From assembly GCF_012958305.1 (NCBI RefSeq), contig NZ_JABBYO010000006.1, forward strand, positions 186,001-250,000: a stretch of 64,000 nucleotides of DNA, read 5' to 3'. The stretch is from Tautonia rosea. GTDB taxonomy: Bacteria; Planctomycetota; Planctomycetia; Isosphaerales; Isosphaeraceae. Position 1 is the stretch's first letter. Each line of letters starts with the position of its first letter. Below are positions 9,009 to 18,526 of the stretch, piece by piece. Below the pieces are notes generated by a model. It was not told the DNA's origin. It saw only the letters and a list, made by a program, of their open reading frames with translations, and ran no database searches. The translations under genes and the position numbers were made by a program.

Positions 9009-9635
9009 ATGATTGGACATCTAGCACATCGACAGGTGCATTGGGGAGTGGGCGCGATCGGGATATTGCTGGCGGCGAGCAACCTCCCGCTCGTCGCTGC
9101 TCCCGTTTCATTATCACCTGAAAGCCCTGCGACCGAGGTTCGAGGACTGGACGGGAACCCGTTGTGTCTACAAGCTCCGGACGGTGGAGTGCTGGCGATC
9201 GTCTTCCTCTGGACTCCGTGCCCGAACTCAAACCAGTACAGCCCGACGCTCAACCGGATCGCTGCTCGGTTCAACTCCGATCCTGTACGATTCGTTGGCC
9301 TGTACGTCGATGCCGACCTGACCGACGCCCAGGTGGCGGCCCATGCGAAGGAGTACGCATTGGAATTCCCGATCGGTCGCCTCGGGGCCGGCCGCCTGGC
9401 CCGAGAATTGGGGGTCGAGACGGTTCCTTCGGCTGTCGTCATTGATGACCAGGGATCCGTTCGATACCTGGGACGAATCAACGACCAGTTCTACGACCTT
9501 GGCCGACGCAGGCAAATTGTCCGTTCGGAAGACCTGCTCGACGCGATTTCCTCCGTCCTGGCCGGCAATCCGGTTCGAGAACCTCGGACCGAGGCCATCG
9601 GTTGCACCTTACCCGATTTCGGCGAGGCCCCTTGA
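9009..9635 (+). CDS. Exported thioredoxin-fold (redoxin) protein with a single active-site Cys
   Basis: A 208-residue protein with a signal peptide (residues 1-31, ending VAAPVS). The thioredoxin fold is seen in LAIVFLWTPCPNSNQYSP, then VRFVGLYVDADLTDAQV and the cis-Pro strand ELGVETVPSAVVID. Where thioredoxins have CxxC this protein has C-P-N-S (C71), as is common in planctomycete redoxins that accompany cytochrome-type proteins. A disulfide reductase of two-Cys type is therefore unlikely; a role in handling thiols, heme or copper of the next gene product is an inference. The start ATG has GGAGGG 10 bases upstream. The next gene starts 115 bases downstream on the same strand and the pair is probably one operon. 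Confidence 0.85.
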   Translation: MIGHLAHRQVHWGVGAIGILLAASNLPLVAAPVSLSPESPATEVRGLDGNPLCLQAPDGGVLAIVFLWTPCPNSNQYSPTLNRIAARFNSDPVRFVGLYVDADLTDAQVAAHAKEYALEFPIGRLGAGRLARELGVETVPSAVVIDDQGSVRYLGRINDQFYDLGRRRQIVRSEDLLDAISSVLAGNPVREPRTEAIGCTLPDFGEAP

Positions 9636-9750
9636 GGCGCTCCAAGCCGCGATCGGTTGATCGTTTGCTTCACCCTAGTGAGCGTCTTCGTGGACCACGT
9701 TTCTTGACTCCTCGGTGTTGAGCGTTTGCAACAATAGGAGCACCGACTCG

Positions 9751-11451
9751 ATGGGACTGATTTCCAGACCGCGCACTTCGATTGCCGGGACAAGCCTCTG
9801 CGCCGTGGCAGTCCTGGGCCTTTCGACCGGCTTCGCGTATCTGAATCCCGACGGGATCGACCGCCTGCTCGGCGGAGGGACCGGGGAATCGTCGTGCAGC
9901 GTTTCCAGTGCCTTCCCCTGCTCCGTCGAAATCGCGGACGACCCGTGTTGCCTCATGACCGACGAGGAGTCGGAGGCGTGCCTGGTGCCCGAGGAAAGCC
10001 CACCTTCGCCTCCTTCCGAGACAGCGGGTGTCCCGCTCGACTGCTGCCAGGGGGGCGCGAGCCGGGGTGCCCTGCTCCTCGCCTCCACTTCGACTGCCGA
10101 GGCGACGACCCCCAAAGCCGACGCTCCACCCGTGATCGAGGACGACTCGCCCACGTTCACCCGAGACGTGGCCCCGCTCTTGCAAAAACACTGTCAGGAA
10201 TGCCATCGGCCGGGTCAAATCGCCCCCTTCCCCCTCGTCTCGTACCAGGACGCCCGCAAGCACGCCTACGACCTGGCCACCGTGACCGAGGATCGCCGCA
10301 TGCCCCCCTGGCTGGCCTCGCCTGACTTCGGCGACGTGCCGTTTCTGCACGACCGCTCGCTGACCGAGGCTGAGATCGCCACCTTCCAGGCCTGGGCCGA
10401 TGCCGGTATGCCCGAAGGGAATCCCGACGACCTGCCCCCTGCTCCCGAGTTCTCCGAGGGCTGGACTCTGGGCGAGCCGGACCTCATCATCGAGCTGCCC
10501 GAACCCTTCGAGATCCCCGCCGACGGAGCCGACATTTACCGATGCTTCGTGATCCCGAACCCCTTGCCCGAGGATGCCGAGGTCGTCGGCCTTGAGTACC
10601 AGCCGGGCAACCCACGCGTCGTTCACCACATCCTCGGCTACATCGACGTGACCGGCGAGGCTGCGAAGCTCGCGGCACAGGATGACCAGCCCGGCTACGA
10701 GTGCCCCGGCGGCCCGATGATCGACGTCCGAGGCGACCTCGGCGGCTGGGCTCCCGGCGCCAATGCTGAGCAACTCCCCGACAGGATCGGCCGGATCCTC
10801 CCGAAGGGCTCGCACATCATTCTTCAAGTTCACTACCACCCGAGCGGCAAACCGGAGACGGACCAATCCCGGCTCGGCCTCTACCTCGCGTCCAAAGACC
10901 GCCCCATCAAGAAAGCCCTCCACTGGTGGGCCGCCGGCGAGATGCGGTTCACCATCCCCGCCGGGGCGAAGGATTATCAGGTTCTCGGCGATACGCTGCC
11001 GATGCCCTGCGACGTCGAGATCCACAAAGTCTCGCCGCACATGCACCTCCTCGGCACCGATATGACGATGTACGCCGAGACCCCCTCCGGCAATCGGATC
11101 GACCTGATCCGGATCGACCGCTGGGACTTCAACTGGCAGCTTCAATACACGCTGAAACAACCGGTCTTTCTCCCGGCCGGCTCCGTCGTGAAGGTCATCG
11201 CCCACTTCGACAACAGCACGGACAACCCGAACCAGCCGGTTGCCGAACCGATCGACGTCCGATTCGGCGAAGCCACCACCGACGAGATGTGCTTCGGCTT
11301 CTTCGCCGCCACCAAGGCTGGTCAGGACCTCACCCAAGGCGACACCGACGACCTGCATCTCCTCTTCCGCGCCCAGCTCGAAGACATCGAGAAGCAAATG
11401 CGCGAGGAGCGTGCCCGTCGCGCCGCCGAGGCCAGGACCGGCGATGAGTAA
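9751..11451 (+). CDS. Exported Cu-monooxygenase-like protein with heme c motif
   Basis: A 566-residue exported protein. After a hydrophobic N-terminus (12-30) comes a Cys-rich linker (C49, C57, C66, C67, C77, C98, C99), then a small cytochrome-like domain with C148-x2-C151-H152, and MPPW as likely distal element. From about residue 235 it resembles the copper type II ascorbate-dependent monooxygenase fold: VVHHILGY, HIILQVHYHPSGK and SPHMHLLGTDM supply the His clusters expected for copper. Such fusions are common in Planctomycetes; the substrate is unknown. The ATG at 9751 has AGGAG 10 bases upstream; a GTG at 9715 would add 12 residues without a good site. It follows a redoxin gene and is closed by a strong terminator. 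Confidence 0.87.
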   Translation: MGLISRPRTSIAGTSLCAVAVLGLSTGFAYLNPDGIDRLLGGGTGESSCSVSSAFPCSVEIADDPCCLMTDEESEACLVPEESPPSPPSETAGVPLDCCQGGASRGALLLASTSTAEATTPKADAPPVIEDDSPTFTRDVAPLLQKHCQECHRPGQIAPFPLVSYQDARKHAYDLATVTEDRRMPPWLASPDFGDVPFLHDRSLTEAEIATFQAWADAGMPEGNPDDLPPAPEFSEGWTLGEPDLIIELPEPFEIPADGADIYRCFVIPNPLPEDAEVVGLEYQPGNPRVVHHILGYIDVTGEAAKLAAQDDQPGYECPGGPMIDVRGDLGGWAPGANAEQLPDRIGRILPKGSHIILQVHYHPSGKPETDQSRLGLYLASKDRPIKKALHWWAAGEMRFTIPAGAKDYQVLGDTLPMPCDVEIHKVSPHMHLLGTDMTMYAETPSGNRIDLIRIDRWDFNWQLQYTLKQPVFLPAGSVVKVIAHFDNSTDNPNQPVAEPIDVRFGEATTDEMCFGFFAATKAGQDLTQGDTDDLHLLFRAQLEDIEKQMREERARRAAEARTGDE

Positions 11452-11489
11452 TCACTCACCACCCCCGCAGCCGAATTCGAATTGAACCC

Positions 11490-11532
11490 AACGGCCCCCG
11501 CATCCTCGTCGATTGACGATGCGGGGGCCGTT
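11490..11532 (+). terminator. Strong stem-loop terminator after the Cu/heme monooxygenase-like gene
   Basis: A perfect 15-base-pair stem (11490-11504 with 11518-11532) and a 13-base loop, 38 bases after the stop codon. Only a short T-rich tail follows, so it may work as a Rho-independent terminator or as an mRNA 3' end stabiliser. Confidence 0.7.
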
Positions 11533-11596
11533 CTGGATCCCAACTGCTGGGTAAGTGGGCCGCGATCGACCCGACCTACCCGGAGTCGCCACCGTC

Positions 11597-12067
11597 ATGA
11601 GCCGAATCCCGATCATCCTGCTGTCGATCGCCTCGGGGGTCGCCGCGTCCATGGCCGTGATCGCCCTGATGATGCCCGACGTTCCGCATCCTCCGAACGT
11701 ACCGTTCCGGACGACCCCCGAGGAGGACCGTGTCATCTTCGAGGGATGTCTCGTTTTCTTCGCGGTCGCCTACGCCACCGCGAGGACGCTGTACCGACTC
11801 GTCGGCGCGGAAGACGGGGCGCTGGCGGTCGCCGACACGGCGAGTCAGCACATGCCAGTCCTGCACGTCCTGGCCTCCGCGATGTTGATCGTCATCGCGC
11901 TTCCGACGGTCTGGGGAGGCCACGCCCGGCTCAGAGACTGGCTGACCCTGGGCCTCGGCGGTATTCTTCTGCCGATGGCGGTACGCGACCTCCTCGAAGC
12001 ACTGCGCCGCCACAGGCCGTTCGGCCTCAACTTTGGTTCGCCTCGCCGAGGTCGTCCGGAATGTTGA
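11597..12067 (+). CDS. Small integral membrane protein of unknown function
   Basis: A 156-residue protein with four hydrophobic segments (residues about 3-25, 47-70, 94-113 and 119-138) and a basic C-terminus. I do not recognise a family. The ATG at 11597 is preferred because the upstream extension of the frame is hydrophilic and lies right behind the terminator hairpin. It stands alone between the redox genes and a convergent NagB-like gene. The GC-rich codon use matches the neighbours. Confidence 0.65.
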   Translation: MSRIPIILLSIASGVAASMAVIALMMPDVPHPPNVPFRTTPEEDRVIFEGCLVFFAVAYATARTLYRLVGAEDGALAVADTASQHMPVLHVLASAMLIVIALPTVWGGHARLRDWLTLGLGGILLPMAVRDLLEALRRHRPFGLNFGSPRRGRPEC

Positions 12068-12152
12068 GGACAGGAACCGCGACGCGAGCGAGGGGGCGGG
12101 ATGATGCCTCTGCAACTGGGGGCTGCGACGTGACTCCCAGCCACTCCAAGAA

Positions 12153-13103
12153 TCAGTTCATCTCCGGCTCCAGCGGCCCGGCGAGTTCCTGCAGGAAGAA
12201 CAGGCGTCCCGGCAGGGTGGGCATGAACGAGCTGGGAATCCACGGGTCGGGACCATAGCGGAGGGTCATCCAAAGGCTCATTCCCTGCCACTGCATCCCC
12301 CGGCCGAGGATGCCGTCGCATCCGCCGATGATGTGGTCGGCCTGCAGGAACAGCCCTGGGCCGATCGTGTTGGCAAAGGCCGGCACCAGCGTCGTCCGGC
12401 TCTTGAAGCTCGTTAGTGCATTCTGCTCGATCGTAAGCGGGTGAAGCCGCGCACCGATCCGGTGCGTCTGGGCCTTCCAGGTCTCGACGTCGGAATATTC
12501 GCAGGCGAAGTGCGGTTCCCAGAAGGCAATGTGGCACACCCGGCCGATGCCGAAGATCACGACCAGTTCCGCCCCCCCGTTCTTCAGGTCTGCGATCCGG
12601 TCAGCATACTCGGGCAGCCGGTCCGACGTGGCGAACCAGCGATGTTCCTTCGGCACGCTTGCCGAACCGAGCGGGCCGTAGAAGGCGGCCTCCATCGCGT
12701 TCGTGAACGCGCCGGGGTCGTTGGCCGGGAGGGTATTGCCCGACGCATCCGACCATTCGTCCATGTTAAACCCGTGGACATGATCGGCCGAGACGCCCCA
12801 CTCCTTCAGGAAGTAGACGGCCCAGCGATACATCCCCATCGGACCGACGGGGAGGATCATGGCCAGATCTCGCCCCTCGGTGCGGGCGTCTCGGATTTTC
12901 TTGGCAATCTCGTGACCCATCATCACGTCGAAATCTTCGACCGTTTTGCAGGGGATCGGCTCGAAGCGATCGTTCCAGAACGCCTGGCGTTCCGTGACCG
13001 ATTCCGCGGGATGCGCGCAACAGGCGTCGATCTTCGCGAGGTCCCAGCCGGAAGGGAGGAACCCTTCCATCATCGATCCGGCGAGCGTGGTCAAGAGGTT
13101 CAT
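12153..13103 (-). CDS. Glucosamine-6-phosphate deaminase/isomerase-like (NagB fold) protein
   Basis: A 316-residue protein of the NagB/RpiA/6-phosphogluconolactonase superfamily. Blocks [24 protein letters not shown] (here read as the phosphate-binding start), [10 protein letters not shown] (equivalent of the Asp-Glu active-site strand LDEY in NagB) and [11 protein letters not shown] support the assignment. E. coli NagB is 266 residues; this one has extra residues at the N-terminus, rich in Cys/Ala. Planctomycetes often carry such divergent NagB-like genes near sugar-related or cytochrome-dehydrogenase genes. The start at 13103 avoids overlap with the upstream gene, whose stop lies 49 bases away on the same strand, so both may share a transcript. 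The sugar phosphate acted on is unknown. Confidence 0.75.
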   Translation of the reverse strand: MNLLTTLAGSMMEGFLPSGWDLAKIDACCAHPAESVTERQAFWNDRFEPIPCKTVEDFDVMMGHEIAKKIRDARTEGRDLAMILPVGPMGMYRWAVYFLKEWGVSADHVHGFNMDEWSDASGNTLPANDPGAFTNAMEAAFYGPLGSASVPKEHRWFATSDRLPEYADRIADLKNGGAELVVIFGIGRVCHIAFWEPHFACEYSDVETWKAQTHRIGARLHPLTIEQNALTSFKSRTTLVPAFANTIGPGLFLQADHIIGGCDGILGRGMQWQGMSLWMTLRYGPDPWIPSSFMPTLPGRLFFLQELAGPLEPEMN

Positions 13104-13152
13104 GCGCGGGCGGGCTCCATCAAAAAGGTAGGAATCGGATTCTTGGATCAAA

Positions 13153-16100
13153 TTAGTCGAGCGGTTCAAGGACCAGGTTGCGGAACCGGACCTCCATCGG
13201 CCCTCCCGAGTGCAATTGCAGGGCAAAGATGCCTCGGCAGGCTCCTTTGGGATCATCCAGGTCAACGCAAGGCTTGCCGTTGAGGAAGGTTCGGATCGTC
13301 GAACCCTGGGCGATGATCTCGTACGTATTCCACTCGCCGGGCTTCACGTGAGCATCCCCCAGTTCGTCCCAGAGCAAGCCCCGGCCGTGCTCCTCGTACA
13401 GTTTGCCCCACCAGCCCGCACCGATGTCGGCCTGATAGCCCTTCACTTCTCCTTCGGGCAGGGGTTCGCTGCGGAACTGAATGCCGCTGTTCTCAGCGTT
13501 CGGGGTGAGCTTGACCTCCAAGGTGAGGCGGAAATCCCCCGCGACCAGTTCGCTCCTGAGAAACCCATTGCGCCTCAAGCCCTCGGTCTTGCCGACGATT
13601 TCGCCGTTCTCGACGCTCCACAACGCTGGATTGCCGACCCAGCCGGTCAGATCCTCGCCGTTGAAAATCATTTGCGCCGTGTCTTCCGTGAGCAGGACCG
13701 GCACCTGCGAGGGACTGGCCAGATAGGCCACGAGCGATCGGATTTCGTGGTTCGAGACGTTCGCCCAGAGGTCATCGGGCATCATCGACAGGTCGCTGAC
13801 CTGGCGCTCCTCGATCTCATCTTGCGGAATGGTGATCGTCTCATTCGCCGTCAAGAGCGTGATGGCATCCTCACTCTCACCTTTGATGATTCCCGTCAGG
13901 ATGCGTCCATCGCTCGTGGCGACCAGATGAGCCTGATAATCCTTGCCGATCAGGGCCGAGGGGTCGAGCACGTTCGAAAGGATGTAATCGAGATCCGCCC
14001 GGTTCGAGCCCGTCAGCTCAGGGCCGACGTTCCCGCCTTGATCGAACAGCACGTGACACTGCGCACACGTCTTCACGAACACGGCACGGCCGAGGGCCAC
14101 ATCCGGCTCAACCTCGGGCGAGGTCGTGAGCATTTCCTTGAACGCGGCGATCCGCTCGGCCCGATCGGCCGGGGTGTCGCGGACGGTGCCCCAGACCTCG
14201 GCGATCTTCGCGGTCACGGCCTCGTCGTCGAGGTTGCGGAGCTGACGCACCAGATCGGCCGACAGGTCGCTCGCGGACACGGTCCCCTGCCCCACCGCAT
14301 CGAGCAACGCTCGGGCGTAGAACGGCCGCGAGGCGAGCGTGTTCAGGGCGTCTCGCTTCTCCGCGAGCGGCAGGTCAGGGTACGCCTCCAGGACCGACTC
14401 GGGCGTCTCCACGTCGTCGAAGTCCGCCAACGCTCGCAGTGCCGGCCCCCTCACCGCCGGGTCCCCGATCAGGTGGCGAAGCTGACCCGCCAGGCCCGGT
14501 GCTCGGGCACGTCGGAGGGCGTCGAGCGCCTCGCGCCGGAGGTTCGGATCGGCCGCCCGATCCGTCACCAGATCGAGCAGGACATCCCGCGCCGACGCAT
14601 CGCCGAAGGTCAGGGCCAGCGCGGTCCCCTGCGACCGGAGGTCGGCGTCTCCCTCATCGAGCAGCATTCGGAAGACAGCCGGCCACCGCTCAGGCATCGG
14701 CACCTGTCGGCGACCCTTGAGCGCCTCGTTGATGCCGCCGAGGATTGTCTTCCGTCCTTCAACCGAATCGGCCGACGCCAGGCCGTCGACGAGCATCGCG
14801 ATCGCCTCATCCGTCCCGATGGCCCCGATCCGCCGAACCGTGAATTCCAGGAGTCTCGGGATCGGCGAGCGGGACGCCAGGCTCAAGGCCCGGCCCGGAT
14901 CGCTCGCCGCCGCCGGTTCGAGGGCGTACCAGAGCATCAGCGGGATGTTGTGATCATCCGCGTCTTCGGCGTGCATGGCGAGAGCGTCAAGGATCTCCCA
15001 GCGGGCAGGCAAATCGACGGCCATTCGTTGCAAGGCCGAGGCGAGTTCGAGGCGGACGATGGGTGATCGTTCGGACTTCGCCAGCTCGGTGAAGGCCGCG
15101 AGGGTCGCATCCGACGGGGCCTTGTCCTCCATCGCAAGGCGGATCGTCCAAGAGCGAATGGAAGGGGCATCATCCTTGAGGCCCCTGGCGATGGTGGCAT
15201 CGTCGAGAACCCACCTAGCGTGAATGGCCCAGAGGGCACGAAGGCGGCTCGCATCCGAGAGGGGGCCTTCCGAATCGGGAGGAGTGAATTCTCCGGCGAG
15301 CATACGGCCAAGCAATCCGGGCTGAGGTGGGCCGAGCTTCTCCTCAGGTTTTTTCGCGGGATCTCTCATCAGAACGAGTTCATGAAGACGCCTGATCGCG
15401 CGACGTGCGTACCACGGATTCTTCGAGACAACAGCAGAGTACTCGAGCTGTCGCGTCTGGGCATGGGGCAACCAGTTTTTTTCGCGGCTCTGTTCGCCAT
15501 ATGAAATTTTGAATACACGTCCCTTGCTCTTGTCATGAACACTCGCGTTTGGGACATGGCACTGCTGGAGGTCGTACCAGTCGATCATCCAGACGTTTCC
15601 GTCCGGTCCTTGCTTGAACGCGAGGATCTGCGAGGCGCGGTCGTTGGCCAGGAGGAAGTCGGGGGCGTGGCGTCCGATGAACCCGGACCCGGAAGGTTCG
15701 GCGAGGTCGCGGTTCAGGCGGGCACCGTGGATGTTATTCATCAAAAGCGAGCCGCGGTACTCCTCGGGCCAGGCGTCCCCCTGATAGATCAAGAGGCCGG
15801 AATGGGCGTGCCCGCCTCCCGCGGCGTCGGAGCGGTCGTTGCCGGAGTGCGGCGTGCGGCCGAGGTAGTGGACATGATCGCCGATCGTCTTGATGTCGTC
15901 GTACGTGTACGGGTTGAAGTGCTGCCCCGCCTGCCGCTGATAACGCCCGCCGGGGATCATGTGGTAGAGGTGGGGAATCACGCAGGCGGTGATGAAGCAA
16001 TTGCCATACTGGTCGAAGTCGACCCCCCAGGGGTTGCTCGTGCCGTGGGCGAAGACCTCGAACTCGTGCTTCGTCGGGTGGTAACGCCAGACACCGGCGT

Positions 16101-17262
16101 TGATCGGGGTGCGTTCCTCATCCGGAGTCCCCGGCTTGCCGACCTTCGAATGTGTGAAGACCCCGTGGCAGCCGTAGAGCCAGCCATCGGGCCCCCAGGT
16201 AAAGCTATTGAGAGTCTCGTGCGTGTCCTCCAACCCCCAGCCGTCGAGCAGGACGACCGGCTCACCGTCGGGCACATCGTCTCCGTCCCGATCGGGGATG
16301 AACAGCAACTCCGGAGCCGCGCCGACCCACACGCCACCGAACCCCAGTTCCAGGCCGGTCGCCATGTTCAGCCCTTCATGGAAGACTTTCCGCGAATCGA
16401 ACCGCCCGTCGCCGTCCTCGTCCTCGAAGATGAGGATGCGGTCCCTCCCCTCCCCTTCCGGGGCCTTGAAGGGATACGTGTGATTCTCGAGGACCCACAC
16501 CCGCCCCCGGTCGTCGATCGCCAGCGCGATCGGCCGCACCACGTCCGGCTCCCCCGCGGCGAGCGTCACGCGGAATCCTTCCGGCACGGTCATCGCCGCG
16601 GCCGATTCCTCGGGAGACAGCCCGGCGTGGGCGATCTGGTCCTGCGGAGGAAGCGGGTCGCGGGCGGGGACCTTCGGGCGCTCCTCGTGGAATCGGAAGT
16701 CGTCGAAGTTGATGTGCCCCCAGCCCCCGGAGACATCATCGACGAGGCGGATCTGGATGCGCTCCCCCTGCTGTTTCGACAGGTCCACCACCACCCGGCT
16801 CATGTCCTCGGCATTCTCGCCGGTGGCCTCCGCGATCACCCGCTCCGAGTCGGCCAGCCGAAGCTCCACCCGAGTCCCCCGGTGCGCCCCTCCCCCGAGC
16901 AAGAAGCTGGCAAATGGCTGCGAGACGACAAAGGGAACCGACGTAAGCGTCCCCTTCGGCTCATCCCCGGATCGCTCGAACGTGCCGACCCAGAAGCGGC
17001 CCGCGTGGTTGCTCACCATGTCCGACCGGCGGGCGGAGACGGTGTCCCCCTCGATCGGCTGGTCGCGGAAGGCGTCTCCCTCGGCGATCCAGTCGTCGAG
17101 CGTGCCGGTCTCGAAGCCAAGATTCAGGGGTCGGCCGTCGGCGTCGCTGGGCACCACGCCGCCGAGGGGCTTCGCCTCCTCCTGCGCCATCACAGGCAAG
17201 GCCGGCAGCACGCCGGCAAGCACCGCGCAAATCAACGGAAAACCGAGTCGTGAACACGTCAT
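13153..17262 (-). CDS. PVC-type heme-binding membrane-bound dehydrogenase with HEAT repeats and DUF1080
   Basis: A 1369-residue exported multi-domain protein. Order: signal peptide (1-26, ending VMAQ); a beta-rich domain starting [11 protein letters not shown] (about 50-210); a PQQ-dehydrogenase-like beta-propeller with [21 protein letters not shown] and [16 protein letters not shown] (about 230-620); HEAT-like repeats (about 640-1045); a cytochrome c domain with C1066-x2-C1069-H1070 in [21 protein letters not shown] and Met ligand candidates in SMMPDDLW; and a C-terminal DUF1080/3-keto-disaccharide hydrolase lectin-like domain (about 1185-1369) starting NGEDLTGW. This is a hallmark planctomycete family thought to oxidise sugars or polysaccharide pieces outside the cytoplasm. 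The ATG at 17262 follows from the signal peptide; a longer frame from 17322 is less likely. It diverges from the next gene. Confidence 0.92.
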   Translation of the reverse strand: MTCSRLGFPLICAVLAGVLPALPVMAQEEAKPLGGVVPSDADGRPLNLGFETGTLDDWIAEGDAFRDQPIEGDTVSARRSDMVSNHAGRFWVGTFERSGDEPKGTLTSVPFVVSQPFASFLLGGGAHRGTRVELRLADSERVIAEATGENAEDMSRVVVDLSKQQGERIQIRLVDDVSGGWGHINFDDFRFHEERPKVPARDPLPPQDQIAHAGLSPEESAAAMTVPEGFRVTLAAGEPDVVRPIALAIDDRGRVWVLENHTYPFKAPEGEGRDRILIFEDEDGDGRFDSRKVFHEGLNMATGLELGFGGVWVGAAPELLFIPDRDGDDVPDGEPVVLLDGWGLEDTHETLNSFTWGPDGWLYGCHGVFTHSKVGKPGTPDEERTPINAGVWRYHPTKHEFEVFAHGTSNPWGVDFDQYGNCFITACVIPHLYHMIPGGRYQRQAGQHFNPYTYDDIKTIGDHVHYLGRTPHSGNDRSDAAGGGHAHSGLLIYQGDAWPEEYRGSLLMNNIHGARLNRDLAEPSGSGFIGRHAPDFLLANDRASQILAFKQGPDGNVWMIDWYDLQQCHVPNASVHDKSKGRVFKISYGEQSREKNWLPHAQTRQLEYSAVVSKNPWYARRAIRRLHELVLMRDPAKKPEEKLGPPQPGLLGRMLAGEFTPPDSEGPLSDASRLRALWAIHARWVLDDATIARGLKDDAPSIRSWTIRLAMEDKAPSDATLAAFTELAKSERSPIVRLELASALQRMAVDLPARWEILDALAMHAEDADDHNIPLMLWYALEPAAASDPGRALSLASRSPIPRLLEFTVRRIGAIGTDEAIAMLVDGLASADSVEGRKTILGGINEALKGRRQVPMPERWPAVFRMLLDEGDADLRSQGTALALTFGDASARDVLLDLVTDRAADPNLRREALDALRRARAPGLAGQLRHLIGDPAVRGPALRALADFDDVETPESVLEAYPDLPLAEKRDALNTLASRPFYARALLDAVGQGTVSASDLSADLVRQLRNLDDEAVTAKIAEVWGTVRDTPADRAERIAAFKEMLTTSPEVEPDVALGRAVFVKTCAQCHVLFDQGGNVGPELTGSNRADLDYILSNVLDPSALIGKDYQAHLVATSDGRILTGIIKGESEDAITLLTANETITIPQDEIEERQVSDLSMMPDDLWANVSNHEIRSLVAYLASPSQVPVLLTEDTAQMIFNGEDLTGWVGNPALWSVENGEIVGKTEGLRRNGFLRSELVAGDFRLTLEVKLTPNAENSGIQFRSEPLPEGEVKGYQADIGAGWWGKLYEEHGRGLLWDELGDAHVKPGEWNTYEIIAQGSTIRTFLNGKPCVDLDDPKGACRGIFALQLHSGGPMEVRFRNLVLEPLD

Positions 17263-17440
17263 GGCGCGTCTCGTTTCGCAGGTCACAGGGGAGAGGGCGA
17301 GACCCCGCGTGCGTCCGGGCATGATGGATCACCATACCAGTGATCGCCCCGCCGCTCAATTCGGTGGCTTGCCCCCCTCCCGCATGAGGCGGACAATCAA
17401 GCAAGGACATCCCCGCCTCGCACCCAGGGAGCCATGATTG

Positions 17441-18526
17441 ATGATTGGTCGCACGCAATGTTTGGCCGTGTTGCTCCTCCTCCCCTTGAGTGCCGCCGGT
17501 CTTGCCCAGGCGGACGACGGGCCGAACGCCGAGGCGATCCGGGAGCGCATCGAGCGCGGGCTCGTCCGGGTCGAGGCGGCTGCGCGGAACTACCCGAATC
17601 ACCGCGACTGCTTCACCTGTCACCATCAAACGCTGCCTGCGATGGCGATGGTCGCCGCCGATCGGGCGGGGGTCGAGGTCGATCGGGACTTGCTCGCCGA
17701 GATCGTTGCCTTTTCGGCCGATTCGTTCGAGACGCGCATCGAACAGCTTGAAAAAGGAACAGGCATCGGCGGCTCGTCGATGACCGTCGGCTATGGTCTC
17801 TGGGCGTTTCTCGAGGGGGACCGGCCGCGCGACGAACTGTCGGACGCGATGGTCGGTTTTCTCCTGAAGAATCAAGAATCCTCGGGGCGATGGAAGAGCA
17901 ACAGCGGGCGGCCTCCGCTCGAAGGCTCGCACATCATGTGCTCGACCCTGGCCGCCTACGGCATCCAGCAGTTTGCCCCCCGGCCCTATCGTGCCCTCGC
18001 GAACCGTGCTGAGCAGAAGGCGAAGGACTGGCTTCTCCAGGTCGAACCGGCCGACGCCGAGGACCGCGCGGCGAAGCTCTGGGGACTTTGGCTGCTCGAC
18101 GCCGATCCCGAGGCGATCGACGACGCTCGATCCGCCCTCCTCGCCGCTCAGCGCGACGACGGAGGCTGGTCGCAACTCGACGACTCCGAGCGCCAAAGCG
18201 ACGCCTATGCCACCGGCCAGGCCCTCGCCCTGCTCGCCCGAACCGGGTTCTCGACGTCCGACCCTGCCTACCGGCGCGGTCTTGCCTTCCTGATCGACAC
18301 CCAGTGCGATGACGGCTCCTGGTTCGTCCAGACCCGCGCCCGACCGTTCCAGACGATGTTCGACAACGGAGACCCGCATGGCGAGTCCTCGTTCATCTCG
18401 GTTTCCGGGACCTGCTGGGCGGTGACGGCGCTCTCGGAAGCATTGGCTGCGGAGAAGGCTCCGCTTGCCGGAGCGATCGGCGAGGGCGAACCCGTCGAAC
18501 ACGCATCGGGATCGACCACGCCCTGA
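17441..18526 (+). CDS. Exported CxxCH protein with terpenoid-cyclase-like repeats
   Basis: A 361-residue protein with a signal peptide (1-23). Soon after it lies C57-F-T-C60-H61-H, a heme c attachment motif in the pattern DCFTCHHQTLPAMA. The rest is built of alpha-alpha-barrel repeats with QRDDGGWSQLD, NQESSGRWKSNSG and TQCDDGSWFVQT, the QW-like motif of prenyltransferase/squalene-hopene cyclase folds. The DxDD motif needed for hopene cyclisation is not seen, so enzymatic cyclisation is unlikely. It may be a redox or binding protein. The ATG at 17441 has GGGAG 9 bases upstream. It ends immediately beside the stop of the convergent multiheme cytochrome gene. Confidence 0.78.
   Translation: MIGRTQCLAVLLLLPLSAAGLAQADDGPNAEAIRERIERGLVRVEAAARNYPNHRDCFTCHHQTLPAMAMVAADRAGVEVDRDLLAEIVAFSADSFETRIEQLEKGTGIGGSSMTVGYGLWAFLEGDRPRDELSDAMVGFLLKNQESSGRWKSNSGRPPLEGSHIMCSTLAAYGIQQFAPRPYRALANRAEQKAKDWLLQVEPADAEDRAAKLWGLWLLDADPEAIDDARSALLAAQRDDGGWSQLDDSERQSDAYATGQALALLARTGFSTSDPAYRRGLAFLIDTQCDDGSWFVQTRARPFQTMFDNGDPHGESSFISVSGTCWAVTALSEALAAEKAPLAGAIGEGEPVEHASGSTTP

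Noticed and set aside
9670-11397. 575-codon minus-strand frame opposite the Cu/heme monooxygenase-like gene
   Set aside because: Antisense shadow; the plus strand has export signal, CxxCH and His motifs.
13210-17253. Long plus-strand frames (618 and 572 codons) opposite the PVC dehydrogenase
   Set aside because: They lie antisense to an unmistakable gene; GC-rich codon use gives such mirror frames.
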